From: Camarhynchus parvulus
Lineage: Eukaryota; Chordata; Aves; Passeriformes; Thraupidae
NCBI RefSeq assembly: GCF_901933205.1
Contig: NC_044572.1
Span: forward strand, 61,414,965 to 61,478,964
Direction: 5' to 3'
Length of the DNA stretch: 64,000 nt
Numbering within the stretch: the stretch's first letter is position 1; each line of letters opens with the position of its first letter. The position numbers and the translations under genes are program-made. A model generated the notes under the pieces. The model searched no databases and had not been told where the DNA came from. It saw nothing but the letters and a program-made list of their open reading frames with translations. Below, piece by piece: positions 14,201 to 28,792 of the stretch.

Positions 14201-17200
14201 CTCCTCACAGAAATGGTAGATAAAAGGGGGCAGTGAAGGAGCCCTTGCCCCCTCCTCAATGCAACAAAATGCGGTTTTCCCCTTGGGTGCTGAGACACCC
14301 AGAACCTGTTGTACTCCTCCTCTGCTCAGCAGTGGGCATTGCACAAGCAACATGGCAGTCTGGTCACCTGCTGGTGCTGCAGGAGCAGAGAGTGATCTAC
14401 TGTATCCTTAGGTTTGGCTTTCTCTTCCAAGCCCACTTGCAATTTACCCTCATGGCTGCCGGAACACACACTCTCATGTTAGACTTGTCCTAAGGAGGGA
14501 GTATGTGGCAGCCACCATTTTGGCAGAAAATAGGTAAATATAAGTGGGTCTGAAAATTATAGATCTAGGCAAATAAAGCTAAATATGCAATTTTTCTAGA
14601 CCTTTTTTTTGCCTGTTTCTCATGTGCCTCGCGATGCAATCATAGAATAAGAACATATTGTACCCTCAGCCCAAGAGGTACAGGTTTTCAGGCACTGCAT
14701 TAGTGGGGTGGAATTGCTTCCAATTTGAAGCTTAATTCAGAGCTAAGTTAGCGAGCTACTTCCAACGGCAAGCACCACAGATCAGCATATTGAGTTTTTT
14801 ACAATTTGTTCCCTGCGTGATTAGCATTTTACTTGAGTCTGAGACATTAATCAATAAAAGCAACACCCTGTAAACAGAGTAAAATGAAAAAACAAGTGCT
14901 GCATTTTAATAATATAAATAGAAGATTGTGTGGCATGAGGGGCCAAGGCATAGCCTGCAATCTGAATACCATCAAAGGTAAAAGAAATGAAGGCAAAGGA
15001 AATTTTCAAGGCTGATTGCACATGGATGAAAAAAAAAGTAAAGAAAGATAAAATATTGAACACTGGTTAGTATGGAGGATGTGACTGAAATATTTTATTC
15101 TGCTGTTTTTAAAAAATTTTGTCCTTGGTGATGTTGATTTTAAGGGCAGAGAAGAGAGGGGAGGGAGAGCCCAACCTTTGGACTCAATAAATTAAGTAGA
15201 ACAGCACAGAAAAATATTTCAAACATTGTTGTTAAAACAGGGTCAAGTTTTTAATAACATCTCCATTTCACAGTTTTTGTTCTTTAAAGAACACTTGTAA
15301 TGGCTACTTAGAAAAAAATAAATTGGAATTTATCTCATTGTATATGGTACAAAATACCATGCTGGAAGCCTGAAAATAATAGTCAGCTGCTGTTCAGTGC
15401 TCTTCATCTACAGAGCTCAAGTGCTCTGGGAAGCTGGTGGGTGTTGGCTTTCGGACAGAAAGTGCTGAGGCCGTGCCCTGGTGCCAGGGAGGTCGGGAAG
15501 GAAGCCAGTGTGAAAGTCGACACCACCTGCCAACTCATTTGTGCTGCATCCAACAGGTCACACTGCCACCAGGCAAAGCCATTCAGTGTATTTCCCAACA
15601 AAGACCCCAAAACCAGTGGCAGACCATCAGCACAGCATGGCCAGGCAGCTCAGCCACTGGGACCAGCTGGGCTGTTCTTCCAGCCATTTCTGAGCCCTGC
15701 AGCTGACTGAGCTCCCAGCAAGCCAGGATACACCCCATAGTGTCTTACCCCATTGTGGGGGCATCCTGAACTTTAAAAACCATGATAGCGGCAGCAGGAT
15801 TGCATTGCCCGTAGCTAGGCCATACCACTTCACCACAAACTTTTAACATTTCCTCTCAGTGCCCGTGTACTTTATGCACTGCATTTCTTACTGAGCAGAA
15901 GTTAACATTAATCTTGTTGTTTACTTTCTTATTTTTGCCCTATTGCCTTTTCCTCCTCCCTCTTCCCATCCTTCATATTCTTAGTGGTGTTACCACAACT
16001 TGGGAAACAGCTTTTATTCATGAACTGCTTTATTTATTAGCTTCTTTCAAAACTGCAGTAATTAGTGAGGAGAGCTTTCAACATTTGTCTCCTGTAGGCC
16101 TCACACAAAGACTTGCCAGTTGGTTATGCTTTTTCTTTGCAGGAAAAGACTGGGTTTTGATTTAAGAAGAGACTGAGAATAAAAAGATGAGGAGAGAAAA
16201 TTAAGACCTACATACAGCCCCTGGGGGTCTTTCTCTAAAGAGGAAAGGGTCAGTGAACCTGAAGGTCCTTCTAACGCAGCCTTGCTTCCAATGCTGCTTG
16301 AAGGTAGCTGCTACCTATCTTGCTTCTCCTCTCCTCATGTGGATTCTGGGATCATGACACTTTCTGTCACAGCTTTAAAGGTGTTTTTTCCCCATATGAG
16401 ATAGTCTAGGTAGTTTTTAACTGTTTCTAATCTGTACACCCCTAAAAATCTCTAGCAGAGAAAGGCTATCCTTCAGTGAATCCTTTAGGAGCAACAAGTG
16501 GTTCCCAAAAAAATCTGCAGAAAGTGACATCAAAAGCCTCCAAGCTAGGGATGTAACAATGAAACAGGCTGATTTCTGAAAGGTCTGTGGGTAACCATAG
16601 TCTTCCAACAGAAAAGTGTGGTTGCTTATGGATTCCTCTCTGGGAAACACAAGGAAGCAACCAGGGATCTTGGTGTGCCTTGCTGATGGACTTCCTTCCT
16701 CCTCCTCTTCTTCCTCCAAATTTTGCCTTTGCTTCAGAAAACGGGCTGCTCATTACTTAAGCATGATCAAAATGTTTGCTACTGCACAAAAATACCAATA
16801 AAAGGACATTGCAGGCAATACCAAAAGTGACATGCTATTAGTTTGATCCTACAATGTGAGTGTAAGGCTGCAGCTGCAATGTTCAGACTGTGGGACTGAG
16901 GTAAAAAATAATAGTGGAGCAGATGTGTTTCCCTGCACAGCACGGAATAAAAAGAAACATCTGGCCCTTGGCCCCTAAAGGATATTTCTCAGAGAGAAGA
17001 GTAAATTAAGGGTGCATTGAAGATGTAGGGACTTAGCTAAAGGGAACTGCTGCCTTAGTAACCATCTCTAACCCAGCTCCCAGTTTCTGAAGCATAATGC
17101 CATTTAAAATATAGGGCAAAAATAATGGCATGCAAGATAAATGCAACCAAGTACAGACATCAATGTATCTACAAAATATATGTTGCTCTCTTGTTCAAAC

Positions 17201-20200
17201 AAATAAGTAAACAAACAAAGGAAATATTTTTAAACACTAAACATACGCCAGTTATATTGCTGCAGGATAAAACATGGGCTTTTTTAAAATCGATTGAGTC
17301 ATAAATCTTCGTATTTCCCTTTGTGTTTGATCTCATATATTACTCGGAGTTTCTAAAATGATAACAAGGCATGCATTAAAAATATTTCTCTTATTGTTAC
17401 ATTTCAAGCACGTTTACTGTTAGCTGCTTAGCTTCATTATGTATCATAGTCTGAATCTACAAATCAAGTATAATTAGACTTGGAGAACTGATTGGATTTC
17501 TAATTAAGCTACATTGGAAACAACAATGCACAATCAGTAAATATTCTGACTAGGTACATTTTAAAGAGCAACTCTTGGGCTTTTTGCTGATGACTAGACA
17601 CCAGTGTCATTAAATTTGTTGGTGGCAAGCAAATTTTAAAGCTAAAATAGAGGCAATTAGTAAAGATCTTGAAATATTTAATCACGTTTGTCCAATTAGT
17701 GTGCAATTAGGCAATGGTGTGGCGTGGGACAAACATTCTGCTTCACTGTTTGGTAGAGAAGGATCCCTTTGAAATTTTGCTATTTAGTTTATTGATATAT
17801 AAAAAGGAAGTTATGGTTGTAATTTCCAATTTTAAAAAATACTGTGCAGATGGTCTGACTATATATTTAACAATGTTAAACAAAACTAAACAAGGGAAGC
17901 ATGTTACCTGAAATTACACAGCTGTGATCAGTGAATAAGCTCCAGATCACATTAGATTACAGCTGTGGGCACCTTGATCACACAAAGTGCCAGGTAGTTA
18001 TGCTGGTAAAATCAAAGCTAAGTAAGCTGGTGTGTCACAGCTCGAGATGATATGATTATTTTGTCCTTGACCAAAAATTTTTTTTCTTTGAGCTTTGCCT
18101 GGCTGTTTTGCATTCCTTCCATGAAGCTTTACATTGGCAAGTTTGTTGTGGAAAGCCAAGCGGTAGCTTTTCATGAATAAGCCACTTAAGTGTTATCTTG
18201 CCTTTGGCTTGGGGATTTGACTCCCATTTTGGCAAATTTGAGACTCTTGTTTATGAGCAATTGCTACATTTATTAGTTGATTTGCAAAACTTCAGCACAA
18301 TGTTTGGGCCAGCACGTGGGACGCTGCTGTCACGCATTTCAACCCTGCACCATCATGTAGGTGTTTATCCACCAGTTTGCTCGCTTTGGCCATGTGCAGA
18401 TACCAAGGAAACGGTGCCCAGGAACATCCCCAGGTGCTGGAGCTCAATTTTCTGGATTGTTAAATTGTTACAGCAGTCCTTGGCACGGTCTTGACTTGGG
18501 TCAAGTATGACTCTCCCCAGCCATCCCTGGATCCAGCTCACAGTTAACACTTGCCAGAGACCATTCCCAAAAGGCATTTTGAGAGAGAAATTAGGAGAAT
18601 TAGGGATTAGGAGAATGGATTGGGGCCATCTTGTGCCAGCTGTGCTCCTTATCAACGTGCATCTAACCTTCTAGTGTCAGGGGTCCCTGTGGGTTCAGAA
18701 AGAGGGAATTGGAGGGAAGGTGTACCACAGAACTATGACACTGGTGACACAGACACTAGCCTGGTCCCCTGGCTTTCTTTCTGCTGCAAAAACCGTCTTG
18801 GTTCCAACTCATATTTAATATGGACTAAGAAACAAGAAAAGACTCCTTCTTCCTCAACTGGTCATAAAAGAAAGATAATTGGTTTAGCTGTTGCTCAGAT
18901 TTGATTGCCAGATTATTTTTTTCCAAAGGAAATAGGTGAACTAACTTTAAAATATCTTTCTGAATATTTCTTATGAATGCTATAACTTCTGAAATGCTGT
19001 TAAGCCATGGTGGGTTTAAACATTGTCAATTGTACTTTCATGGCTGAGAAATTTTTCTTTGATTTTAGTAGTGAAGAAAAAAAAAGCCAAAATAAAGCAA
19101 GTAGTACTTCCTTGCAATGCTATGCTTTTTTCTTTTCACTTTTCTTTTTTTTTCTTTTCTTTGCTAGATACAGACCTGGAAATTCAAAGTAGAGAGTTTT
19201 GTCTTGCAACCAGTTTAGTGCTTGCAGGAATTATATGAAGACAGTTGTGTTTATTTCTTGAGCAACATCAAGTCAAAACAAGATATTTTTGAACTGAAAA
19301 AAATATGCTAAGAGGCATATAGGAGAGAAATGAAACAGGTAGCAAAGCAGATAATAGACAATTACACAGACATTCATCCATTCCAAAACCATAGGCTTGG
19401 AAAAATTCATCTGGATTGAAGACTAGATTTTAACTCTTTGATATTCAAAGGTTAAAAGCAAAGTTTTCCAGGTTTGCTACTATCCACAATTTAGGAGTGC
19501 ATCAGGTTTTCCTGGGTGGTCTCTCTCAGACAGAAAAGAGACCAACACTCTCCTGGGGGGGATAGGACTCCATAAGCCCTCTCATGCCACATGAGCACTG
19601 CTTCAAACCCTCTGTAAACCTGACTGCAAGGGAGAGATTTTAGCCCTGTTTTGAACTGAACCCTGTGATACATTAACCACACAAACTTTAAATTGTGATT
19701 ATATTATGCATAAGAGTAATTGATGATGGTAATAATAATAATACTTGCTGGTGTTTTATACATATGTATGTGATGTCCTCAATAACCTTTTTTGGTTTCA
19801 CTTAGTTTATAGATATGTCCTGATTCACAGAAGAGTCAAATTTCTATAGATGTGAAAAATAAGAGCGGCAGGTCATCAATATGTTGGCAAATTGGCTGCC
19901 AAATCCCATATGGAAAAAAGATGTGAAAGCAGTATCTCATGGTCTCTGCCTCACCATATTTTTTTTTAAGAGATCAGGAAACCAAATCATTAGGATTGAG
20001 TAGCCAGCTGCAGACACAGTGCAAGAGATGTACCTCTTACAGCTAATGTCTTGTGAAAATCACATGGGGGTTAATCAAACTTTTGGGGCTGTGGCTTATA
20101 ATGCTCCTTAGTCCCTGGAAGAAACCAGCTTTTGAACAACTAAGAAAAAAAGAGAGAAACTGTAACTGTAGTTTTAGAAAATCACTAAACCTAGCTTTAA

Positions 20201-20286
20201 GCTGCACTTCAGTTTGAGTACTTGTGTGTTTATATCCAGGATTGTGTGCTCAGCCTTCACAAACTGTGACCTCTACCCTCAGGCAT
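14201..20286. other. intergenic DNA, no gene recognised
   Basis: No coding or RNA gene was recognised. The first 300 bases may be degenerate CR1. A repeat-poor, AT-rich block at about 17280-17720 is dense in ATTA/TAAT cores and looks like a candidate conserved enhancer. Near 19730-19800 there is a weak resemblance to an old LINE tail (AATAATAATA followed by a low-complexity stretch), too faint to annotate. Confidence 0.65.
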
Positions 20287-20385
20287 TTATATATATCTAA
20301 CAGAACTATATATATATGTGTGCCTATATATGTGTATATATATACATATACACGAGTATCAATGTATGTGTATATATACACTGCC
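20287..20385. repeat. TA/TG-rich cryptic microsatellite
   Basis: This is interrupted TATA, TATG and CATA low-complexity sequence, ending in a perfect 14-base palindrome GTGTATATATACAC at 20368-20381. It is a simple repeat with no coding value. Confidence 0.85.
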
Positions 20386-23191
20386 CATCTATAGGAATCA
20401 AGAACTTCAAACAAGAAAATAATGTTTGGGAAATTCAGAAAAGGAAACCCCTGTTTATTTGATAATGGAAACAAAACCATCACTTCAATAGCAATTCATA
20501 CACTGCTGTCAAAGCAAGCTCCGGGTGGATGTGCAGACCCGCAGGTTCTCTGCAGTTGCTGAATTCCTCACAGTGTTGTCTTTATCAAAGAGGTAAATGC
20601 AGATTCAAAAAAATTGCTTTGATGTGCAAGACATCACAGAACAGCAGCTCCATTCATTGCAGAGAGAGTCCATTATTTAAGTCTCTCAGGCAACTGTACA
20701 GATTCCCCATAAAGGGAAAAATATCAGGACTGTGGAAATAAAGCCCCCAACAATATGTATTCTGCCACTTCTGGAGCCTTCTCTCTGTTTTTCATTCCTT
20801 GATTCTGTTAAATGATATTAGGCTTGGGCTGGTGCACTGACAGTTTGGATGGACAGTCACTCCTGACCGGAGCAATACCTGCATTCCCGTCAGGCTCTCC
20901 TGTCCCCAGCTGCCAGGGGGAAGGGAAGCACTGCTGAGAGGCACTGAAGGCTTGTCACCTGCCTTTTGTCCTTGCGTCTTCCCCTTGGCTCACCTTAGCT
21001 TTTGCTCCAGCGCTTGCAGCAGGTCTCAGGGCCTGCTATGACTAAAAGCGATGGGGCAGAACTGTCTCAGTACTATGGGAGAGCTGCAGGATGAGCCTGG
21101 CTCACCCCCAAGGCAACAGCCTCCATGCAGGTGCTCGTGTAGGGAGATGGGAAAGGCAGCTGGGAGCTGAGGCAGAAGGAAAGGAGAAATCAAGCCCTCT
21201 CACCCCTACAAAGGCAGGACTGCTGTGAGACCAGCCAGGTGACACATCATCCAGGCACTCTCCTGTGACAGCAGGGGGAACAGAGTTTTCCCATCTTCCC
21301 TCTGTACTGTCATAAACCATGCCAATATGTAGAAAGGGTCTGTGAAATTAATTATACTGTGAGTGCTTGGTAACCAAATGAATTGTAAATTGTACATTAT
21401 TAAAACAGCATCAGAGCACCGACTGATCTATTATTCTTTAGGGAAATGTATGAAGATAAGAGCTTTATATGCTTTAGGGGTCTTTCCAGCCACCAAACAG
21501 CCAGCTTTGCAAGAAAAAATGTGGCAATATTTTGTTACTGCCTGAGTTGCAACTGACACAATACTGTATTGTTTATTTTTATTACTTTGTCTCATATTTA
21601 ATATAGATGAGGTAGTATACAGTGCAAGTGACATACACATGCTCAGTCTCCTTCTGTTTATCCTTTTTCAGATTGCATTTGGGATTAATCACCCTCACAT
21701 TTGTTTAAAAAACAAAACCAAGATAACTGTGAGTGCAGAAAAGTGAGATAAATATTAAGAAGCATGTCCTTTTGCACAAATCATGTAACTAACAATATTC
21801 ACAGCTATTGTTAGCCAGTCATTTTCCCTGCATGTTGCCCCTTGGTGCCTCCCTGTCTTTTAGCTTCTGAGAACTGCAAGAGGGCTGGGTGGGGAGCTGT
21901 ATGTTCAGAAAAACCTATTAAATAACAACAGTAAAGAAAAAGACCATGGGTTTAGATGTGCATGTATGTTTTACTCCTTTTCTTCCACAATGCACGCCCT
22001 GCTTCACCTTCCTCTCATGCAGTATCCGATGTCCAGGAAACTTGGTCCTCATGAGTGCACTGGCATGTTTGGAGTTAATACAAACCAAAACCTGCACATC
22101 CTCCCTCCTAGGGATGCTGGCTTGCTCTAGGACTACTTTCTAGGCAATCCTTCCTATACATCACCTAATGGTCTTTCTCACCCCTTGCTTCCAGCAGAAA
22201 AGTACATGTCTTTCTACAAGCAGGGGTGTCTATGGGAGAAGGGGAGAGCTTTTTGTTTGCTTGTTTTAATGTCCCTATTGAAGAAATGGAGGCAGAAGCT
22301 ACTCCAGAATATCTTTTCCCACAAGTTCCCCTTTATAATCCCTCCTTGAAGGAAGACACACAAAAAGTACATCCTGTCCATGCTTGTCAGAGGAGAAGCA
22401 GCTGGAGAAACATCCTCCTCCCTCCAGCTGGAGACATCTCCTGACCAAGCTGTCTCAGGGCAGTGACATGCTGGTTTCTACAAGCAACACATCAGTGGTT
22501 CCATACCAGTGGGAAAGCTCTGGGGGTTGTCACACACTAGAGTGACCCCAAGTGTTTCTTTTCTGGCGCAGAGGACCAGTGGCAGCCAGTCACCTCCTCC
22601 CTTCTCCAGAGAAGGCCTAGCAGAAAATAAGTTTTCCTTTGACTGCGAGATCTAGATGGGCATTCAGCAAAACTCACAACTGAAACAGTCAAAGAAATAA
22701 CTTAAATTTGAGCGAAAGTAGTCCAAAGCATTTCAGGACTTGGCCTCCTCTCTGTGCAGGCATGGGAGACAATGACATTTTCCTGGCTAAGGTGTTTCCA
22801 TAATGGAATAAAGCATATTTGCTTGTTTTCTAATTTCTTTCCGAAGAGAGGAACTTTCTATTTTAGAGAATTTACATCCTTCGGAACAATTCTCTTAACC
22901 CTGTTTACTAGTCTAAAATACAGTGCTGCCTTTCTCAACACTCACCAGCCCTGCAGAAGTCACGAGCATCTTTCAGGAATGCGTTGCCTCCTGCTCCCCG
23001 GGCAGCCTCTGCCAGGAGGTGCACTGCGTCCTCAAATTCAAGAGAGGGCAGCATTTTCCTTAGGCTGATCCAAAGGAAGGGGACGACTCCCAAGCGTGTA
23101 AAAGAATGTCAGCGAGCGAAAATTGTCAGTCGCAAAATAGACGAACATTCTGAAAAATTAAATTTGATGGAAGACATACAATATTCTTAGG

Positions 23192-23195
<4 letters not shown>
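20386..23195. other. intergenic DNA, no gene recognised
   Basis: No gene, recognised transposable element or long repeat was seen. Short open frames on both strands have no recognisable protein similarity. Confidence 0.65.

Positions 23196-23228
<33 letters not shown>
23196..23228. repeat. (TA)16 microsatellite
   Basis: About 16 uninterrupted TA units. It is likely to vary in length between individuals. Confidence 0.95.
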
Positions 23229-23231
<3 letters not shown>

Positions 23232-26200
23232 AAACCAAACCCAAACAAGCTCTTGATTGATTGATGATGTTAATGAATATATCCCATCCATGTTCAAGGA
23301 ATTCTTGCTTAGGCTGTTGTGCAGCTGTAAGCCTGTTTCTGCAGCGCACCACAATGACTTTGCCACCAACTTTTGCACTGCAATAGCCAACTAACAGACT
23401 GATGCACCCCAGAACAACACCATACATGACCAAAGTGCTAAACTGTGCCTGAGGTAATTAAGAATCCACTGCCCTCTCATTAAAGTCCCTATTCAATTAA
23501 ATTCTTCAAACTACGCCTAAAACGTTACCAGGCTGTTATTTCTGATTACTTCAGTATTTGCTTAAAAACCAGCAAAACTAATCCAAAGCAAAGAATCAGA
23601 CTTCTGTTATGCAAAAATCGAAATATGCATCTTCTAGTGTGAAATAATCATGCCTGCAAAGAAAGATCAAAATGCCAGTTTCATTGCAGAAGCCCAGACC
23701 CTTGTGATCATGAGTATGCTCCCTTCAGCTGACTGTGACTGACCCACTGTTTGTGAAGAGCCCATCCAGTGTTTGCTCTGCTGGAACAGCAGCACAGCAT
23801 TGACTTCTACAAGGAAATTCCAAGGATCAAGGTATATTTAAAGTACACACTGGATTGTAAAAGATCTAGAGGGCACCCAAGTGTAATACAACACTTTTTG
23901 GTTTACCCCCCTACTCAAGTTTTGGTGCAATTTTACCCTCCTGACAACTGTACTGTCAGCACTGTCTCCGGCACATTCAGCCAGGTTGCCTGAATTACTT
24001 GAAGAGCCCAGGACAAGGCAAACACACATTTTCATTCTCTGTTTGCATCTAACAAATAACAGATGTTGCAATATTGAAGAAGCACACCTGATGTGACTAA
24101 CAAGGGATTTCTAAAATATTTGCCCTAAGATGACAGCCACCCTGCTATTAAGCATTTACTTAATGAAATGTGTACACAGGGAAATGCTGTAGCAATTCTC
24201 CTTAAGACGGAGCAAGCTGCTTGAAATAAAGGTTTCTTGTGTGACCTTGGGCTAAATCTGCATTACCAGAAGAATGCAGACCCAAGCTTGAGAATACTCG
24301 TTTCCTACCAGCCTTCAATACCCACTAAAGAATCCCCGCAGGAGCCTGTCGAGCCCAGGACGCGGTGCCGCTGCCGTCACAGCCACTGCCCCGCGTTCCC
24401 CCAGGCGGCAGCCCCTGCCATGTGACTGTCCCCTCGGTCCCTGGGATGTGCCAGCTGAACCCTCTCGCATCCACTGGAGGGAATCTGGCACGGCAGCTCC
24501 CGGCGAACCTGCCAGGAAGCAGGGTCAGCCCTTTGCAAATAAACCCTGCCTGATCTGAGTAACACAAATGGACGCCTGGAAGATTAATTCATCCTCTGTA
24601 ATAATGCAACTACTGTTTGCACAAACCAGTGGCATGCAATAGTTTCTTAATAAAATGCTCAGGATACGCATTACGATATCTCTAAACAAAGTATGGCTTA
24701 AGGAGAGGAGAGAGTGAAAAATTTCCTTGCTTAAAATTTGCCACTCTTCCATCAGATTTGATATAAAGCTACGAGCAGCACTGTAAATGGACCAACGAGT
24801 TGTCTAATTGTCTAGAACACCCTCACACAATTTATATTGTCTCTTAATTTCTGTTTTGTAACCTCCATGGCGGTCTTCAGTGAATCATAGCATACAGCTC
24901 TACTTGTAGAGCACATCAGGGTATGATTTTTCCCTTTGTTTCTCACTTTCCCACAATGGAAGCATGCAAATTTCAGCAAGGTATGTACCTACCACATTAA
25001 TCCTTGCTAATGTGATTCCAGTCATCTCCTTAAAAGCAGAATCTAAAAGATTATTTTTACTGTTTCCATTCTCTATTGTGGCACACAGCTTTCTTGCTGA
25101 AAGGATATTAATCTAACTCTATACACTCAGGGATGAATATACATTCGAATCACAGATACATATCAATTTAACACACATCACAGACTGGAAATACATTATT
25201 AAAATTAACTGCATTACAGAGAATAGATGTATAGACAAAACTGCTGAGGTACTCGACTCTCCCAATTCCACAGTGCCTTAACACTTGCCGCAAACCTGCC
25301 ATCCCTTTGTAATGCAGTCCTGAGATGCTTAATCTGCTTTCTCTCTTTCCAAGACGTAAATCAGCAGCAAAGTTGCCTGTGGAGGAGTGCAGTCTGGGGT
25401 ATAACTGTGGCCTGGTGGGCTATCTATCTGTGCACGGTGGGTCTGCTTACCAAATTTTTCGTGTGTGTGTGTATTTTTTTGGGGCTCTTTTCCAGAAGGG
25501 AGTTAGGAACTGAGAAACAACAAAACTAGTTTAATGCACCAGGTAAATCAGACCAGCTTATTGTGAAATCCATGGCCACACATGATTGTTATGATAATAC
25601 ACACGGGTGAGCTCTGGTTATTACATGCATAGCCCTGTACTAACTGCTCCCTACAGCTTGCCTGCTCTCTCACTTTAGCAACACCCCACACACCTGTTCA
25701 AATAATATTACTATTACCTTGTGTTGACACCACATCCACCCTTTCCTTTCATATAATAAGAGCTCCTGGTGAACTGTAAATGGAAAGCTTGCGGTAGCAG
25801 AAGCCGATTGTTTACCTGTCTCCAGTTTGTTGCCACAGATACTTGGTTGGGAGAAGGGAACAAAGATCAGTTTGACATCCTTGTTAAGCAGGATTTGCCC
25901 CCCACCTTACCCACAAAAGGTTACGAGTTGCTATTCAAGCCTGAGCTCCGCAGGTGTGCCATCACACCTGTCTGAAAGAAAACAAAATACAATTTGTTTC
26001 AATACGGCTATTGCCCCAGCAAAATAAAGAAGACCTTGCCCTATAACACAGACATAAGCGTTTGTTTTAATATTTCAATGAATCCAAGCAAATACTGATG
26101 GATAGCTTTGTTTATATTCAGCATATAAGCCAAATACGATGCAAGCTTCCCCAGCAACTGATGGCAGTGAGCATCTGACCCTCCCCACTAAACTAACTCA

Positions 26201-26271
26201 TGGGCAAACTCATGGCAAAACTCAACTCAAAACCCATCTGACAAGGAAAAAGAGAATTTTGTAACTCTCAA
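23229..26271. other. intergenic DNA, no gene recognised
   Basis: No gene was recognised. A GC-richer patch at about 24340-24530 contains several CpGs but no promoter motif or coding frame that I recognise. It is followed by a repeat-free block (24570-24900) that looks like a candidate conserved non-coding element. Confidence 0.6.
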
Positions 26272-26402
26272 GGTATTTCAAAGCCAGGTCAGATGGGGCT
26301 TTGAACAACCTGGTCTAGTGTCTGTGCCTGTGGCAGAGGAGTTGGAACTAGATGATCTTTATGGTCCCTCCCAACTCAAACCCTTCCATAATTCTGTAAT
26401 TA
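26272..26402 (+). mobile_element. CR1 LINE 3' tail fragment
   Basis: The block contains GGGGCTTTGAACAACCTGGT, then GAGGAGTTGGAACTAGATGA, then GGTCCCTCCCAACTC and finally CCATAATTCTGTAAT. This is the last ~130 bases of a plus-oriented avian CR1, with its 3' end near 26402. The copy is severely 5'-truncated, as most CR1 copies are, and carries no coding sequence. Confidence 0.92.
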
Positions 26403-27377
26403 ATATGAGACTGAGTCCAAGGCCAAGCCAGGGACAGGCGGGGTCTCAATATTAATTTCCTTCATTGTTGTGCCCTGATGGAGCTGCTGCTGCGATTGAA
26501 TCACATATAAGTCTTTGCATAGAGAGCCGTTATAGTTTTAGAATAGGGGAAAGTTAAAAGCTGTGGGTCCTGGTGCTGTTCTGCTTGGTTGAAGTCTACC
26601 CCCAACTTCTTATACCAGTGACAACAGTGTAGGTCCAGGGTAAATTGGCAAAAAATGGCAAAACCTACCTCTTAATTGAGGCCTGGAGGAAGCATAATGG
26701 GATTTTGTCCATCCAAAGCAGTGCACTACAGAGACCTAAATGTACCCATTCATTCATGTGAATTTGCCATTTGACATCTGCTGAAGGTGATGGAAAGACT
26801 CCAGTGGGCATTTGATTCAAAAGCTGAGTCACTGGAGTTTCCAACGCTTTAGGTAAAAACATTTTTCACCAAAAAGGGCTAATGAAGTTTTTTTTACCAT
26901 TTTCCAGCTAAAGCACTGCTCTATTTTTACTGCTTTTTATTCTTATTAGAATCCTCATCCACATCTGCTTCCATTATGGTTTTAAAGATCATTGTTCAAA
27001 GTCACCTTCTTATGAAGGTGTCCCTGAATTAGAATAAGGAAGGAAGGGAGATGTGTAGCACCAGCTGGTTTGGAAGGAGTTTGTATACTGGGTTGCAACT
27101 TATACAGAGAAACGTCCTTGAGGCAGGGAGCATATTTTATTTATTGCTTTATTTATTGCATATGTCAAGTAAAAGGAATCCCAAATTATGAAGATGCAAA
27201 ACACAGCGTGAGTATTTATCAGCACTGAATGTTTTTATGTGCTCCAAAATAACTTGGGGTTTCCCAGCTGACTGTGAGCAGCTTGCTGGTTTTGAAGATC
27301 TAGCACCTTTGGAACTGAAGGGACATGCTGAATTTTAAACACTTGGAAAGAGAATTAATTGCTTGGACAGCACCACC

Positions 27378-27396
27378 TTTTTTTTTTTTTTTTTTT
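27378..27396. repeat. poly-T run (19 T)
   Basis: An uninterrupted run of 19 T. No retroposon body was identified on either side. Confidence 0.95.
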
Positions 27397-28792
27397 GTGT
27401 ATGCTCATCAATAGCAAATGATGAAGCCTCTGGGGGATATTAACACAAGTAAACTAAACACAGGAGTGGGACTGTTTAAACAAGGTGAGACAAAAGCCTT
27501 CATAATACAAGCAAATGAATTTGATAGCAATTTTTTATGTTTCCACCTCTATTGTTGCAGATGCCTGCATTTAAATATGAACTTTATCTTTCTCAGCCCT
27601 GGTTTTCCTCCTTCATTAGCCTGCACGGAGGTCAGAGACCCTCTTATCTCATGGGCAACTCCTGCCAGGACCCAGAAGCTCACTGAGTTCCCCTTGCAGC
27701 TTTCTATTGAGGTGGGGATAGAACTTCTGCTTATTCCCCCACCCTCTGAGAATGGGAAAGGATTTGCCCTGGCTAATAGCTGCAAAGGCACAAAGTCATC
27801 TGCATCCATGCTTTTGCTTCCACATGCACTGCACCTTCCCACCTGCCCCTGGCTTTGGAAGCTGCCTGGCAGAGAGCCTCTATGCATCTCAAAAATACCA
27901 CAGCCCCAAAAAACCCTGATGGCGCCTGGGGCAGCTCACAAGGCAGTGCTGGTAATATTGGCTCCTATTTACCTGGTAAGCCTGTCCTGCACATGAACCA
28001 AGAAACTTGCTTCCTCGTTAAACTGGAGAAGGCAATGTCCTTTTCCGTGACTGCTGCCCCAGTGCTGCGATGCTCCTGCTGGGATGGACCCCCCAGTTTC
28101 TGAGCAGACACAGCAAAAGTCAAGAGAAAATGCTGACTTGTAGCACTGTGTCCACCTGCCCCCTGAGTCAGGCACTGTTACCCTCCCAAACCCTCCCAGG
28201 AGTTCAATTCCTGCACTGCAGCCCACATATCACCCGCTTCTGGCCCTGTGTGTTTTCAGGGCTGCAGGAGAAGGTAAAAGGGAACAGAAGACAGGGTCTT
28301 TAAAAAATAATCCTAAATAGAGGTATGTTTCAGTCTTAATAATTTGAAGTATTCTTTCCTGTTACAGAATTTTTATGGGATTATTTTCAACCTGCTGCAA
28401 AGAGTAAGAAATACTGATTTTTAAATATTCTAAACAAGATATAGATGCTAGACTGCTACAAACATAGACATCAGCATCTCTGAGTGAAAAGATAGCCTGT
28501 TGAATAAATAACACATATTTAAAAATGTCTGAATAGGAACTTACAGGATAAATGCTCAGAGCTTCAAAGGAGCCATTGATCTATGGAGTACTTAATATTC
28601 ATGTTAAAAATCATTGGAATATTTATTTACATGACACATGGCCCAGAAGAAGCCATTATGGTCCTTAAGCAAATTATGCATGTTGTGAAAATTGTCAAAG
28701 TGCTTCTTTTACCAGAAACAAGTGCATCCTATCAGTTGACAAACACATCATCTTTGGGGGAAAAAACCCAAGAGGAAGTAAAGCTGAGGCTA

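Noticed and set aside
19730..19800. AATAATAATA block resembling an old LINE tail
   Set aside because: The resemblance is limited to simple sequence; too weak without a profile search.
27418..27996. 192-codon open frame, plus strand
   Set aside because: No recognisable domain, no similarity to known proteins, composition like translated non-coding DNA, and no promoter or splice context.
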